From G965227875 sp965227875 (GTDB taxonomy: Bacteria; Pseudomonadota; Alphaproteobacteria; Rhizobiales; JAJFHC01), in contig OZ245783.1 in assembly GCA_965227875.1 (NCBI GenBank), positions 124,001 to 188,000 on the forward strand: a DNA stretch of 64,000 nt. Reading direction: 5' to 3'. Numbering within the stretch: position 1 is the first letter of the stretch; each line of letters starts with the position of its first letter. Under the pieces are notes generated by a model. The model saw nothing but the letters and a program-made list of their open reading frames with translations. It had not been told where the DNA came from and ran no database searches. The translations under genes and the position numbers were made by a program. This document shows, piece by piece, positions 1 through 6,915 of the stretch.

Positions 1-470
1 AAAAGCTCGAAGACGCGAAGAAGCCAACCACCGAACGCAAGAAGAAGTTCGAGAAGAAAGCGGCAAAGACCTCCGACAGGAACAGCAGGGCGAGTTCGCG
101 CACCACCGGGTCCAGGAAAAAAGGCACGAAGACGAAGAACGCCGGCAGCCGGGGCCGCAAGGTCAGCGCGGTCGGCAAGGCTCAGATGCAGAACTATCTC
201 GGCCGGATCGTATCCAGGCTCCAGCGGCAGAAGCGCTACCCGTCCGCCGCCCGCAAGCGGAAAGCCCAGGGCACCGTCGTCATCGCCTTTGTCGTGAACC
301 GCAATGGCCGGGTCTCGCGCGCCCGGATCCGCAAGAGTTCGGGAAACCAGGCCCTCGACAGTGAAGTCCGCAGGATGTTGAAGCGGGCCGCCCCCTTCCC
401 GAGTTTCCCGGAAAGCATGGGACGCAAGAGCCTGTCTCTCTCGGTCCCGATCAGCTTCCGCCTCCGTTGA
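1..470 (+). CDS. TonB family protein, C-terminal part (5' end outside window)
   Basis: The reading frame is open from the left edge, so the gene starts upstream and only its last ~155 codons are visible. The first ~60 visible residues are a Lys/Arg/Thr/Ser-rich low-complexity linker. It is followed by a typical TonB C-terminal domain: YLGRIVSRLQRQKRYPSAAR, then GTVVIAFVVNRNGRVSRARI, then a stretch ending in SLSLSVPISFRLR. TonB proteins link the ExbB/ExbD proton-driven motor to outer-membrane receptors by contacting the TonB box. The linker is basic instead of the usual Pro-rich type. The next gene is an IsdG-like heme-degrading enzyme 29 bp downstream, so a role in heme or iron uptake is a reasonable inference. 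The receptor and ExbBD genes are not in the window. Confidence 0.85.
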   Translation, partial: KLEDAKKPTTERKKKFEKKAAKTSDRNSRASSRTTGSRKKGTKTKNAGSRGRKVSAVGKAQMQNYLGRIVSRLQRQKRYPSAARKRKAQGTVVIAFVVNRNGRVSRARIRKSSGNQALDSEVRRMLKRAAPFPSFPESMGRKSLSLSVPISFRLR

Positions 471-499
471 ACGTTAAACCAGAAGAAAGGACCTGAACC

Positions 500-808
500 A
501 TGTACATCGCCATGAACCGCTTCCGCGTCGCCAAGGGTGCGGAAACCGACTTCGAGGACGTGTGGAAAAACCGCGAGACGAAACTCGACGACATGCCCGG
601 TTTCGTCGAATTCCACCTGCTCAAGGGGCCCGACAGGGACGACCATACGCTCTACTCGTCGCACACCCTCTGGGCATCGGAAGACGACTTCGTGAACTGG
701 ACGAAATCCGAAAACTTCCGCCAGGCCCACAAGAACGCCGGCAACAACAAGGGCCTCTACCTCGGGCATCCGGAGTTCGAGGGCTTCACCGTGGTGGAAG
801 GCGCGTAG
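500..808 (+). CDS. IsdG/HmuQ-like heme-degrading monooxygenase (ABM domain)
   Basis: This 102-residue protein is a single antibiotic-biosynthesis-monooxygenase (ABM) dimeric alpha/beta-barrel fold. The three residues that define the IsdG/IsdI heme-oxygenase active site are in register: Asn6 (MNRFRV), Trp67 (VNWTKS) and His77 (QAHKNAG). In S. aureus IsdG the corresponding residues are Asn7, Trp67 and His77. Enzymes of this group open the heme ring and release iron without being canonical HO-1-type oxygenases. An AAAGGA ribosome site precedes the ATG. It follows a TonB gene by 29 bp, as expected for a heme-uptake operon. A strong hairpin lies 40 bp downstream. Which bilin product it makes cannot be told from sequence. 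Confidence 0.85.
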   Translation: MYIAMNRFRVAKGAETDFEDVWKNRETKLDDMPGFVEFHLLKGPDRDDHTLYSSHTLWASEDDFVNWTKSENFRQAHKNAGNNKGLYLGHPEFEGFTVVEGA

Positions 809-848
809 GAGAGCTTCGGCCCCGCCAGGACATTTGTCGAGCGAATGA

Positions 849-881
849 GCCCGTGTGCCGGGCCGGATCCGGCACACGGGC
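849..881 (+). terminator. Hairpin terminator after the heme monooxygenase gene
   Basis: A perfect 13-bp inverted repeat (849-861 with 869-881) with a 7-nt loop lies 40 bp after the stop codon. It is followed by the weakly T-rich CTTCGTCT. It probably ends the tonB/heme-monooxygenase transcript. The poor T-run means termination could be partial. Confidence 0.6.
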
Positions 882-990
882 CTTCGTCTGCAGATATCCC
901 CGTTTGACGTAAGCGAAACCCGTACTTCGCAAGAATTCGAAATCTGGTAATCAATAACGAGGGGAACAACCAGAGACCGGACGTGCCGCC

Positions 991-1752
991 ATGGATCCTG
1001 ACCGCGTATCCGATGCAATCCGACTGTTCGAGGAATGCGAGACGGCGCATGATGTCATTTCGGGTTTTGTCTCCATAATAGACAGGTACGGTTTCCAGGG
1101 ATTCGTTGCTGCCGATTTCGACGCCAACGACCGCTGGAAACTGATGATGTACACATCGATGCCTGCGTTCTTCGGCCCGTTGGACGAAGCAAGCCCCTGG
1201 TGGTCCGACGATCCGGTCGTCGCGCGGCTGGCGGAAGGCGAGATGAGGCCCTTCCGGGCTGAAGACGCGTGGTCTCGACCGCTTTCATCCGCGTCGCCGA
1301 GATGGGAATTCATCGTGCAGCAGGGGTACGGGCGAGGATGGGTCTTCCCGACATCGAAGCCGGATTACATTGGCGGCGTCCACCTGATCTCCCGGCTCGA
1401 CGAGGAAGAGATCAGGCGCCAGCACTTCTTCCTGAGCGAACTGCACATCCTCGCCACCTATTTCCACGCCTTCGTCACGGAGCGTGCGCCTGAGGCCAAC
1501 GACCGCGGCATCGTCCGCAACACGCTCGGCCAGCGTCCCTTTGACGGTCGCAAGACCAAGCTGGCCCCCCGTGAGGTCGATTGCCTGAGGTGGTGCGCGT
1601 TTGGCAAGACCGCCGACGAGATCGCCACCATCGAGGGCATAAGCGTGCACACCGTCAGGCAATACCTCCGGGACGGCATGGCAAAGCTCGATGCCCGCAG
1701 CCAGGCGCAGGCCGTCGCCCGCGCGTTGAAATACGGTCTGTTCAAGATCTGA
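991..1752 (+). CDS. LuxR-family transcriptional regulator (orphan)
   Basis: This 253-residue protein has the two-domain layout of quorum-sensing LuxR proteins. Residues ~15-165 resemble the autoinducer-binding domain (GFVAADFDANDRWKLMMY, then a PWW segment). Residues ~185-250 form a LuxR-type helix-turn-helix (LAPREVDCLRWCAFGKTADEIA, then ISVHTVRQYLRDGMAKL). Such proteins bind acyl-homoserine lactones or other small ligands and control transcription as dimers. No luxI-type synthase is present in the window, so it would be a LuxR solo. The ATG at 991 has only a weak purine stretch upstream, but no better start lies nearby. It stands alone between the heme gene and an outer-membrane protein gene on the same strand. 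Confidence 0.85.
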   Translation: MDPDRVSDAIRLFEECETAHDVISGFVSIIDRYGFQGFVAADFDANDRWKLMMYTSMPAFFGPLDEASPWWSDDPVVARLAEGEMRPFRAEDAWSRPLSSASPRWEFIVQQGYGRGWVFPTSKPDYIGGVHLISRLDEEEIRRQHFFLSELHILATYFHAFVTERAPEANDRGIVRNTLGQRPFDGRKTKLAPREVDCLRWCAFGKTADEIATIEGISVHTVRQYLRDGMAKLDARSQAQAVARALKYGLFKI

Positions 1753-1998
1753 ACAGACCCGCTTTCCTTCCCGCAAACGCCCGCTCCCCAAATTTTCGGG
1801 GGTTGCGACGGCAGAACAAGCCTTTCTAATTCAGGGCTGTAGGGGACGGTTGGTCTCGCGCGCGGGCGTTGCGGCAACACGCGTCAACGACGCGAGCATC
1901 GTCCCGGACGGGGTCAAACGGCCTGATCCACGAAACGGAAGATTTCGGGAAAAAGCGCAACACGGTCGCAAAGACCGGGGCCGATGGGGTGGCAAAAA

Positions 1999-3606
1999 AT
2001 GATTTCAATTCAAGTGCGCCGGATCCGGCGCTCGTACCGGATGACGTCCGGGCAGGTTGGCATCGTCAAACGCGGCTTGGCGACGGGGCTGGTCATCGTG
2101 TCTTCGTTGTTCGCGGCGACCGCGGCCTCCGCAGCGCCGACGATCGAACAGTGCAAGCAGGCGGTCGGCATCGCCAGCGCCCCCCACGTGGAAGACTGTT
2201 CCTGCGTGGGATCGTCACTGATCGTGGAGTTCGAGGCCGGGCCGGACCAGAGGGAAGACAACAGCCCCGTCTGCACCGGCGGATCGGCGGCGGACGAGAG
2301 CGACGGCGCGACCAACTGGCAGCTTGCGAATGCGGGATACGAGGACTGGTTTGACGGTTTCCGTGAGGTGTTCGAACGGCTTCGGTTTGCGATCTGGCTC
2401 AACGTCAGCCGCCTCAACAACGAAGCCCTCTCGCTCTACGAAGATCTGGGCGACGCCCAAAAGATCCTGTCGGACCTGAAAAACAATCCCGACGGGTCCG
2501 AGTTTCAGATCCGTCGCTGGACGCTTGAAGTCGCGAAACTTGAACAGCAACTGAGCGACACGCAGGCGGAACATGACCGGTTGCAAGCGGAACTCGACAA
2601 GCTGGACCAATTGCGGACGTCAATTCTCCTGGGCGGGCAGACCCAGTTCGCGACTGTCACGCCGGCCGGCAAGGGCGACAGGCGGATGTCGTTCCGCACG
2701 TCCCTCGCCGATGTCCGCCGGGCGCTGGCGGGGCGAGCCGCAAGCGAGCGCGGGCTCGCTGCGAACGGCGGCGGCTTGCCAGGGCTCATCGGCGACGACC
2801 GGTTCAACGCCTGGATCGGTGCGTCGATCTCGTTGACCGATGACCGGCGCCGGGGCGCGAAGGCGGATGGCGAAGAGTTCGAGGTCAAGGCGGGCGCAAG
2901 CTACCGGGTGCGCGATGACATCACCGTCGGCGGCAAGCTGCGGTACCGCAATGCGGACTCGGACCGCAACGACAACAGCGCGTCGGCGTCGATGGACGGG
3001 TTCGGCGGAGCATTGTTCGCGGAGATCGTCCTGCCCCGTGGCATCCTGTTCTCGCCGCTCGTGGCCTACGAACGCACCGATACCGATCTCGATCTCGGCT
3101 CCGGCGGCACCGCGACAAGCGGTGATTTCGGAACCGACATCTTCACCTTCGGGGCCGGGCTGTCGCAGCGCTTCGCGTTCGCCCAGCCGGAACAGGGCCG
3201 CATATTGTTCGTGGAGCCGAACACCTCGGTTTCGTACGTGATCGCCGACCGGGAGAAACACACCCGGTCCGACGGCACAACGGTCAGCGGCAAGACCGTC
3301 GAACAGGGCACGCTCTCCTTCGGGCCTCGCTTCGGCTTCCTTTATGCGCAGCCGACGGAAAACATCGCCCTTCTGGAGCCGACATTGAGCGTTTCGGGCA
3401 TCTGGAACTTCAAGACGCCGGACAGCTTCCTGTCCACCAGCGGATCGCTGGTAAAGACGCCCGAATTCTACGGATCCGTCGGCATCGGGCTCAACATGCA
3501 GCTTGTCAACGGGATCGACGCATCGCTCAGCGCCGGCTATTCCGGCATCGGCGCGAAAACCGACCGGTACAGCCTCTCGACACGCCTCTCGCTCCCGCTG
3601 AACTGA
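1999..3606 (+). CDS. Outer-membrane beta-barrel protein with periplasmic coiled coil
   Basis: About 535 residues in three parts. There is a long basic N-region and a hydrophobic signal segment ending ATAASA. A periplasmic part follows that contains four cysteines and then a heptad-like coiled coil (around EVAKLEQQLSDTQAEHDRLQ, ~residues 175-210). The C-terminal ~260 residues show alternating barrel strands and resemble autotransporter translocator domains. They start near the FNAWIGASISLTDDRR segment and end YSLSTRLSLPLN. The start is uncertain: ATG codons at 1984, 1999 and 2041 are all in frame and none has a strong ribosome site. The 2041 start gives the most conventional signal peptide. 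No protease or adhesin passenger is recognisable, so it may be a short-passenger autotransporter or a structural porin-like barrel. It is a chromosomal gene just outside the island. Confidence 0.6.
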   Translation: MISIQVRRIRRSYRMTSGQVGIVKRGLATGLVIVSSLFAATAASAAPTIEQCKQAVGIASAPHVEDCSCVGSSLIVEFEAGPDQREDNSPVCTGGSAADESDGATNWQLANAGYEDWFDGFREVFERLRFAIWLNVSRLNNEALSLYEDLGDAQKILSDLKNNPDGSEFQIRRWTLEVAKLEQQLSDTQAEHDRLQAELDKLDQLRTSILLGGQTQFATVTPAGKGDRRMSFRTSLADVRRALAGRAASERGLAANGGGLPGLIGDDRFNAWIGASISLTDDRRRGAKADGEEFEVKAGASYRVRDDITVGGKLRYRNADSDRNDNSASASMDGFGGALFAEIVLPRGILFSPLVAYERTDTDLDLGSGGTATSGDFGTDIFTFGAGLSQRFAFAQPEQGRILFVEPNTSVSYVIADREKHTRSDGTTVSGKTVEQGTLSFGPRFGFLYAQPTENIALLEPTLSVSGIWNFKTPDSFLSTSGSLVKTPEFYGSVGIGLNMQLVNGIDASLSAGYSGIGAKTDRYSLSTRLSLPLN

Positions 3607-3829
3607 AGGCACGCCGGGAGAGGGGTGGGAGTCTGTTCACGTGCCTGTTGGTAGCGGCCGGCTGCCGCGCCGTCAGATCGAAAACTGTGTCGTTGTGCAT
3701 TACCCGCGCGCCCGTCGCGATTGTCGTGATGATGGATCACGACGCACAGGGAAGACACCGATGGGATTCCAGATACCTTTGCCACGAGCCAACCGGACTC
3801 AGACCTGGAATGAAATTTTGTGAACCATC
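3607..3829. other. Intergenic chromosome left of the island junction
   Basis: There is no supported gene between the beta-barrel gene and the left attachment repeat. Short frames here have no ribosome site or recognisable product. In the uninterrupted chromosome this would lie directly downstream of tRNA-Lys. Confidence 0.5.
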
Positions 3830-3883
3830 GAAAAGATTGGTGGGCTGTATAGGGATCGAACCTATGACCCGCTGATTAAGAGT
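3830..3883 (-). repeat. Left attachment repeat: displaced 3' end of tRNA-Lys
   Basis: These 54 bases match 46367-46420 exactly and diverge immediately on both sides. Read on the minus strand they contain the anticodon-loop 3' part, variable loop, T-arm, acceptor 3' strand and CCA of tRNA-Lys, but no D-arm or 5' half. This is therefore the displaced tRNA tail (attL), not a functional tRNA. Confidence 0.93.
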
Positions 3884-4001
3884 TATCAAATCTCTGTCCT
3901 ATCTACTTGTCCAGAATCTTTTACGGACCTGTAACCTGCTGATATTGTGGAAATTCGTGAAAATCCGTTTGCCGGAAGTCGTACAGACTGACATTTTTGG
4001 T

Positions 4002-4020
4002 GCTACCTATTTGCTACCTA
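4002..4020. repeat. 19-bp repeat overlapping the integrase start region, copy 1
   Basis: The sequence gctacctatttgctaccta contains two direct GCTACCTA units and ends 18 bp before the integrase ATG. An identical 19-mer occurs at 46299-46317 near the other end of the island. Its position between attachment repeat and integrase is where integrase arm-type sites or autoregulatory sites would be expected. The function is inferred. Confidence 0.6.
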
Positions 4021-4038
4021 TTTTGGGAAAGCACCAAT

Positions 4039-5250
4039 ATGCCGAACGTCGATCTGACCAAAACGACAATTGATAACCTGCCCGTATCGGAGCGGGATGT
4101 CGTCTACTGGGATCGTAAACTCTCGGGCTTCGGCCTCAAGGTCACCCCGCGGGGCCGCAAGGTGTTCTTCGTCCAGTACCGGACACGCGACGAACAGAAG
4201 CAGCGCAAGTTCACGATCGGCAAATACGGTGACGTCACGCCCGCCAAAGCGAGGTTGGAAGCACAAACGGTTCTGGGCGAGCGTCATGCCGGCCAGGACC
4301 CGGCGAAAAAGCGACGCGACGAGGCAAGACGCGCAAGGGTCGAAACGGTTGCTGACGTGATGGCGCTATTCGTGAAGGGACACGTGTCGCGAAACCGATC
4401 ATCAGACGAGACTGTACGCATCATCGAACGAGACATCCTTCCGCTTTGGGGCAATCGAAGCATCCACTCGATCACCAAACGTGACGTCGTGAGCCTGATT
4501 GACGGTGTGGTCGATCGCGGCGCGCCGATCATGGCGAACAGGGTCTTCGCAATCGTTCGGAAGTTCTTCAACTGGTGTGTCGGCAAGGCGATCCTTGACG
4601 CCTCACCCTGTCTTGCGTTGCAGGCCCCTGGTCGGGAGCGGGCAAGAGACCGCATCCTTGACGATGGCGAGATCGCTTCGGTCCTAAGGGCGGCACGCGT
4701 AATCGGCTTTCCGTTCGGGCAGATCGTGGAGTTGCTGCTGCTGACCGGCCAGAGGCGTTCCGAGGTCGCCGGCATGTGCTGGGAAGAAATTGACTTCGCA
4801 AAAGCCCTCTGGACCATGGAGGGCGTCCGGACCAAGAACGGCAAACCGCATCTGGTTCATCTAAGTACTCAGGCCATCGCACTCATTGAGCCCCTGCCCC
4901 GGTTTGGATCGTTCGTGTTCGCGACCAGACGCGACACGCCCTACCAGGCCTTCACTCAGGGCAAGAAAAAGATCGATGCCTTGTGCGGGTTCAGTGATTG
5001 GGTACTCCACGACCTGCGACGGACGGTGGTGAGCGGCATGGCGCGCCTCGGCGTCCTGCCGCATGTTGCCGACAAGATCCTCAACCACCAGTCCGGATCG
5101 ATCTCAGGCGTCGTCGCCGTCTACCAGCGCCACGAGTTCGAAACCGAAAGGCGTGCGGCTCTCGAACTATGGGCGCGTCACCTCGAACATCTTCAGGAGG
5201 GATCCGGCAAATCAAACGTGGTCAATCTCGCCAATAAGGCAGTTGGATGA
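4039..5250 (+). CDS. Tyrosine integrase, DUF4102/P4 type
   Basis: This 403-residue integrase would recombine the tRNA-Lys site. Residues ~1-90 are the DUF4102 arm-binding domain (LSGFGLKVTPRGRKVFFVQY). Residues ~105-200 are the core-binding SAM-like domain. The catalytic domain follows with all tyrosine-recombinase residues: Arg239 (LLTGQRRSEVAG), His324 and Arg327 (LHDLRRT), His350 (LNHQSG) and the nucleophile Tyr362 (VYQRHE). The ATG at 4039 with a GGGA ribosome site is preferred over an in-frame TTG at 3997. It starts 155 bp inside the left attachment repeat, the standard place for an island integrase. Its stop overlaps the start of the next gene (ATGA), so the two are translated together. 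Confidence 0.95.
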   Translation: MPNVDLTKTTIDNLPVSERDVVYWDRKLSGFGLKVTPRGRKVFFVQYRTRDEQKQRKFTIGKYGDVTPAKARLEAQTVLGERHAGQDPAKKRRDEARRARVETVADVMALFVKGHVSRNRSSDETVRIIERDILPLWGNRSIHSITKRDVVSLIDGVVDRGAPIMANRVFAIVRKFFNWCVGKAILDASPCLALQAPGRERARDRILDDGEIASVLRAARVIGFPFGQIVELLLLTGQRRSEVAGMCWEEIDFAKALWTMEGVRTKNGKPHLVHLSTQAIALIEPLPRFGSFVFATRRDTPYQAFTQGKKKIDALCGFSDWVLHDLRRTVVSGMARLGVLPHVADKILNHQSGSISGVVAVYQRHEFETERRAALELWARHLEHLQEGSGKSNVVNLANKAVG

Positions 5251-6155
5251 TAACGAGATTGCCGATAAGCGACGACCTTGACGTCTACCAGGCGCGGCTC
5301 GGAACCGAAATGCGATTTTACCTGCGCAGTCAACGCGCCGATGGACGTCGTGTGAGTGCAGAAGATTTGTGGGATGAACTGGACCGGCAAAACATAGAGG
5401 TCCAGCAAAAGGCATACGCGTACGCTTGCGAAAACGGCCTGGACTTGCCGGTCAAAGATGAGGGCCGAATTCCCGGATTGTATGAATTCCACGCAATCGC
5501 GCGGAAGTTGAACGCGAAACACAATCTCGACATTCTGTTCACGCGAAGCCAGGTGCGGAAACTACGCTTCAGCCTCAATATGCTCAGAGGGCGATACTTC
5601 GCGCGCGCTGACTCACCCACACTCAAATCGGAGAAAGAGTCTCTGAAAGAGCTGCATGAAGCTCTGGTGACGGTGCTGCAACTTACGGACAGATCGGTCG
5701 AACAGGTAGGTTTGATGCACGACAGGTTTGAGCTCGTGTTCGAACAAATTGTCGGCTTCATGCCATCGACGCAGCTGTTCGGAAATGCTGAGCCTTCCCT
5801 CACAATGATCCGTAGTCTCCGCGCGCCCCTCGACGAACTTCGCCAGAGTGTCGAAATCGTTCGCGAGAACCACGACGCAATCACCTTCAATGCCGGCAAC
5901 AAGGAGCAAAAGGAATACCGGGATTACATTGCGCTGATGAGCAAGGTCGCGAATGAACACGACATCCCAAAAACTGCGTACAAGGACAGGAAATCGGACG
6001 AATATCGGGGGGCGTTTTTCGACCTGATCAGTGAATTCGAGGAGTTTCTCCCCAACGACATGCGAGCCAGATCGCCTTCAACGACGCTCGAACGAATAAA
6101 GACCTACCGAAAAAGCCAAAAAGCAGCGGGGAAAAATACCTCCCCGAAAAATTAG
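5247..6155 (+). CDS. Unknown protein coupled to the integrase
   Basis: This 302-residue, strongly charged and probably all-helical protein was not assigned to a family. There is no signal peptide, membrane segment or recognised motif. Its middle (residues ~125-225) contains long amphipathic helices suggestive of a coiled coil or an oligomerisation region, and the C-terminus is Lys-rich. The start codon overlaps the integrase stop in ATGATAA, implying translational coupling and a role tied to integration, for example as accessory factor or regulator. It could equally be a cargo gene that entered at this position. Confidence 0.6.
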   Translation: MITRLPISDDLDVYQARLGTEMRFYLRSQRADGRRVSAEDLWDELDRQNIEVQQKAYAYACENGLDLPVKDEGRIPGLYEFHAIARKLNAKHNLDILFTRSQVRKLRFSLNMLRGRYFARADSPTLKSEKESLKELHEALVTVLQLTDRSVEQVGLMHDRFELVFEQIVGFMPSTQLFGNAEPSLTMIRSLRAPLDELRQSVEIVRENHDAITFNAGNKEQKEYRDYIALMSKVANEHDIPKTAYKDRKSDEYRGAFFDLISEFEEFLPNDMRARSPSTTLERIKTYRKSQKAAGKNTSPKN

Positions 6156-6245
6156 ATTGTTCCCCCGTGCCCGGAATCTCGCACGCGGCTAGTTCCACCT
6201 CAGGACCGGCCGAACGATCGGCTTGTCCCGAAGAGGACAGCGCAC

Positions 6246-6710
6246 ATGGGCAATCGCAGCCAATACGGCAACAAGGTTCAAACCCGCGAGGAAGCCGCGG
6301 CCTCAATCGGTATGTCTGTCAGCAAGCTCGACAAGATGCGCGCGGCGGGTGACGGGCCTCGGTTCTTTTCCATCGGATCGAGGGTACTCTACGAAACGTC
6401 CGACCTTGAAGCGTACATGGAGTCGCTCAAGAGGCGCGCCAGCTGCCACGCGCCCGGCCACGACAGCGAAACCGCTGCGCCCCCGTCGGTTGAACACACC
6501 GTCGAGCAAGCCACCACGCCGAACCCCGACACCCCGCTGCTCGAGCCGTTGCGCTCCGTCGACCAGACCGCCGAGTTGCTCGGCACCTGTTCCAAGACCG
6601 TGCGCCGCCTCATCAAGGCAAAGGAACTTTCCGTTGTCCGCGTCGGCCACCAGCAGCGCATCGAGCCCTCCGAAATCAGGGCCTATATCGACCGCAACCG
6701 GGTCGATTGA
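6246..6710 (+). CDS. Double helix-turn-helix excisionase/AlpA-like DNA-binding protein
   Basis: This 154-residue protein has two copies of a small MerR/excisionase-type HTH (HTH_17). The first is near residues 11-60 (TREEAAASIGMSVSKLDKMR, then GPRFFSIGSRVLYETSDLEAYM). The second is near residues 100-150 (LRSVDQTAELLGTCSKTVRR, then LSVVRVGHQQRIEPSEIRAY). They are joined by a Pro/Thr-rich linker. Proteins with one such domain act as recombination directionality factors or as AlpA-type activators of integrase genes. Two domains in one chain could bridge two sites. A GAGGA ribosome site precedes the ATG. It lies after the integrase pair on the same strand, so control of island excision is the likely role. 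Confidence 0.75.
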   Translation: MGNRSQYGNKVQTREEAAASIGMSVSKLDKMRAAGDGPRFFSIGSRVLYETSDLEAYMESLKRRASCHAPGHDSETAAPPSVEHTVEQATTPNPDTPLLEPLRSVDQTAELLGTCSKTVRRLIKAKELSVVRVGHQQRIEPSEIRAYIDRNRVD

Positions 6711-6915
6711 TCGTGCGTGACGGACATGAACGCCGTCTGCTTCTGTCCGACTCCGCGTGATGTGAATAAGTACATATTACGAAAATTAGGATTATTACCA
6801 AGTATACATGAAGCCAATACTGAGTTGACGATATCCCAATACATGAATAAATTGACGGGATGTCGCCTAATGTCCACGATTTTCCAGATTCGATAAGACT
6901 TCAGGAGACCCAAAG
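6711..6915. promoter_or_regulatory. AT-rich promoter region of the recombinase pair
   Basis: This 205-bp intergenic stretch is much richer in A+T than its surroundings (for example gaaaattaggattattacc) and precedes the ribosome site CAGGAG of the next gene. It probably holds the promoter for the two recombinases. No specific operator was identified. Confidence 0.4.

Noticed and set aside
236..1018. Long minus-strand frame opposite tonB and the heme monooxygenase
   Set aside because: It is antisense to two recognisable genes and has no family match or ribosome site.
991..1752. Complete LuxI/LuxR quorum-sensing pair
   Set aside because: No acyl-homoserine-lactone synthase gene was found in the window.
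3830..3883. Second functional tRNA-Lys at the left junction
   Set aside because: Only the 3' part is present; D-arm and 5' acceptor strand are missing.
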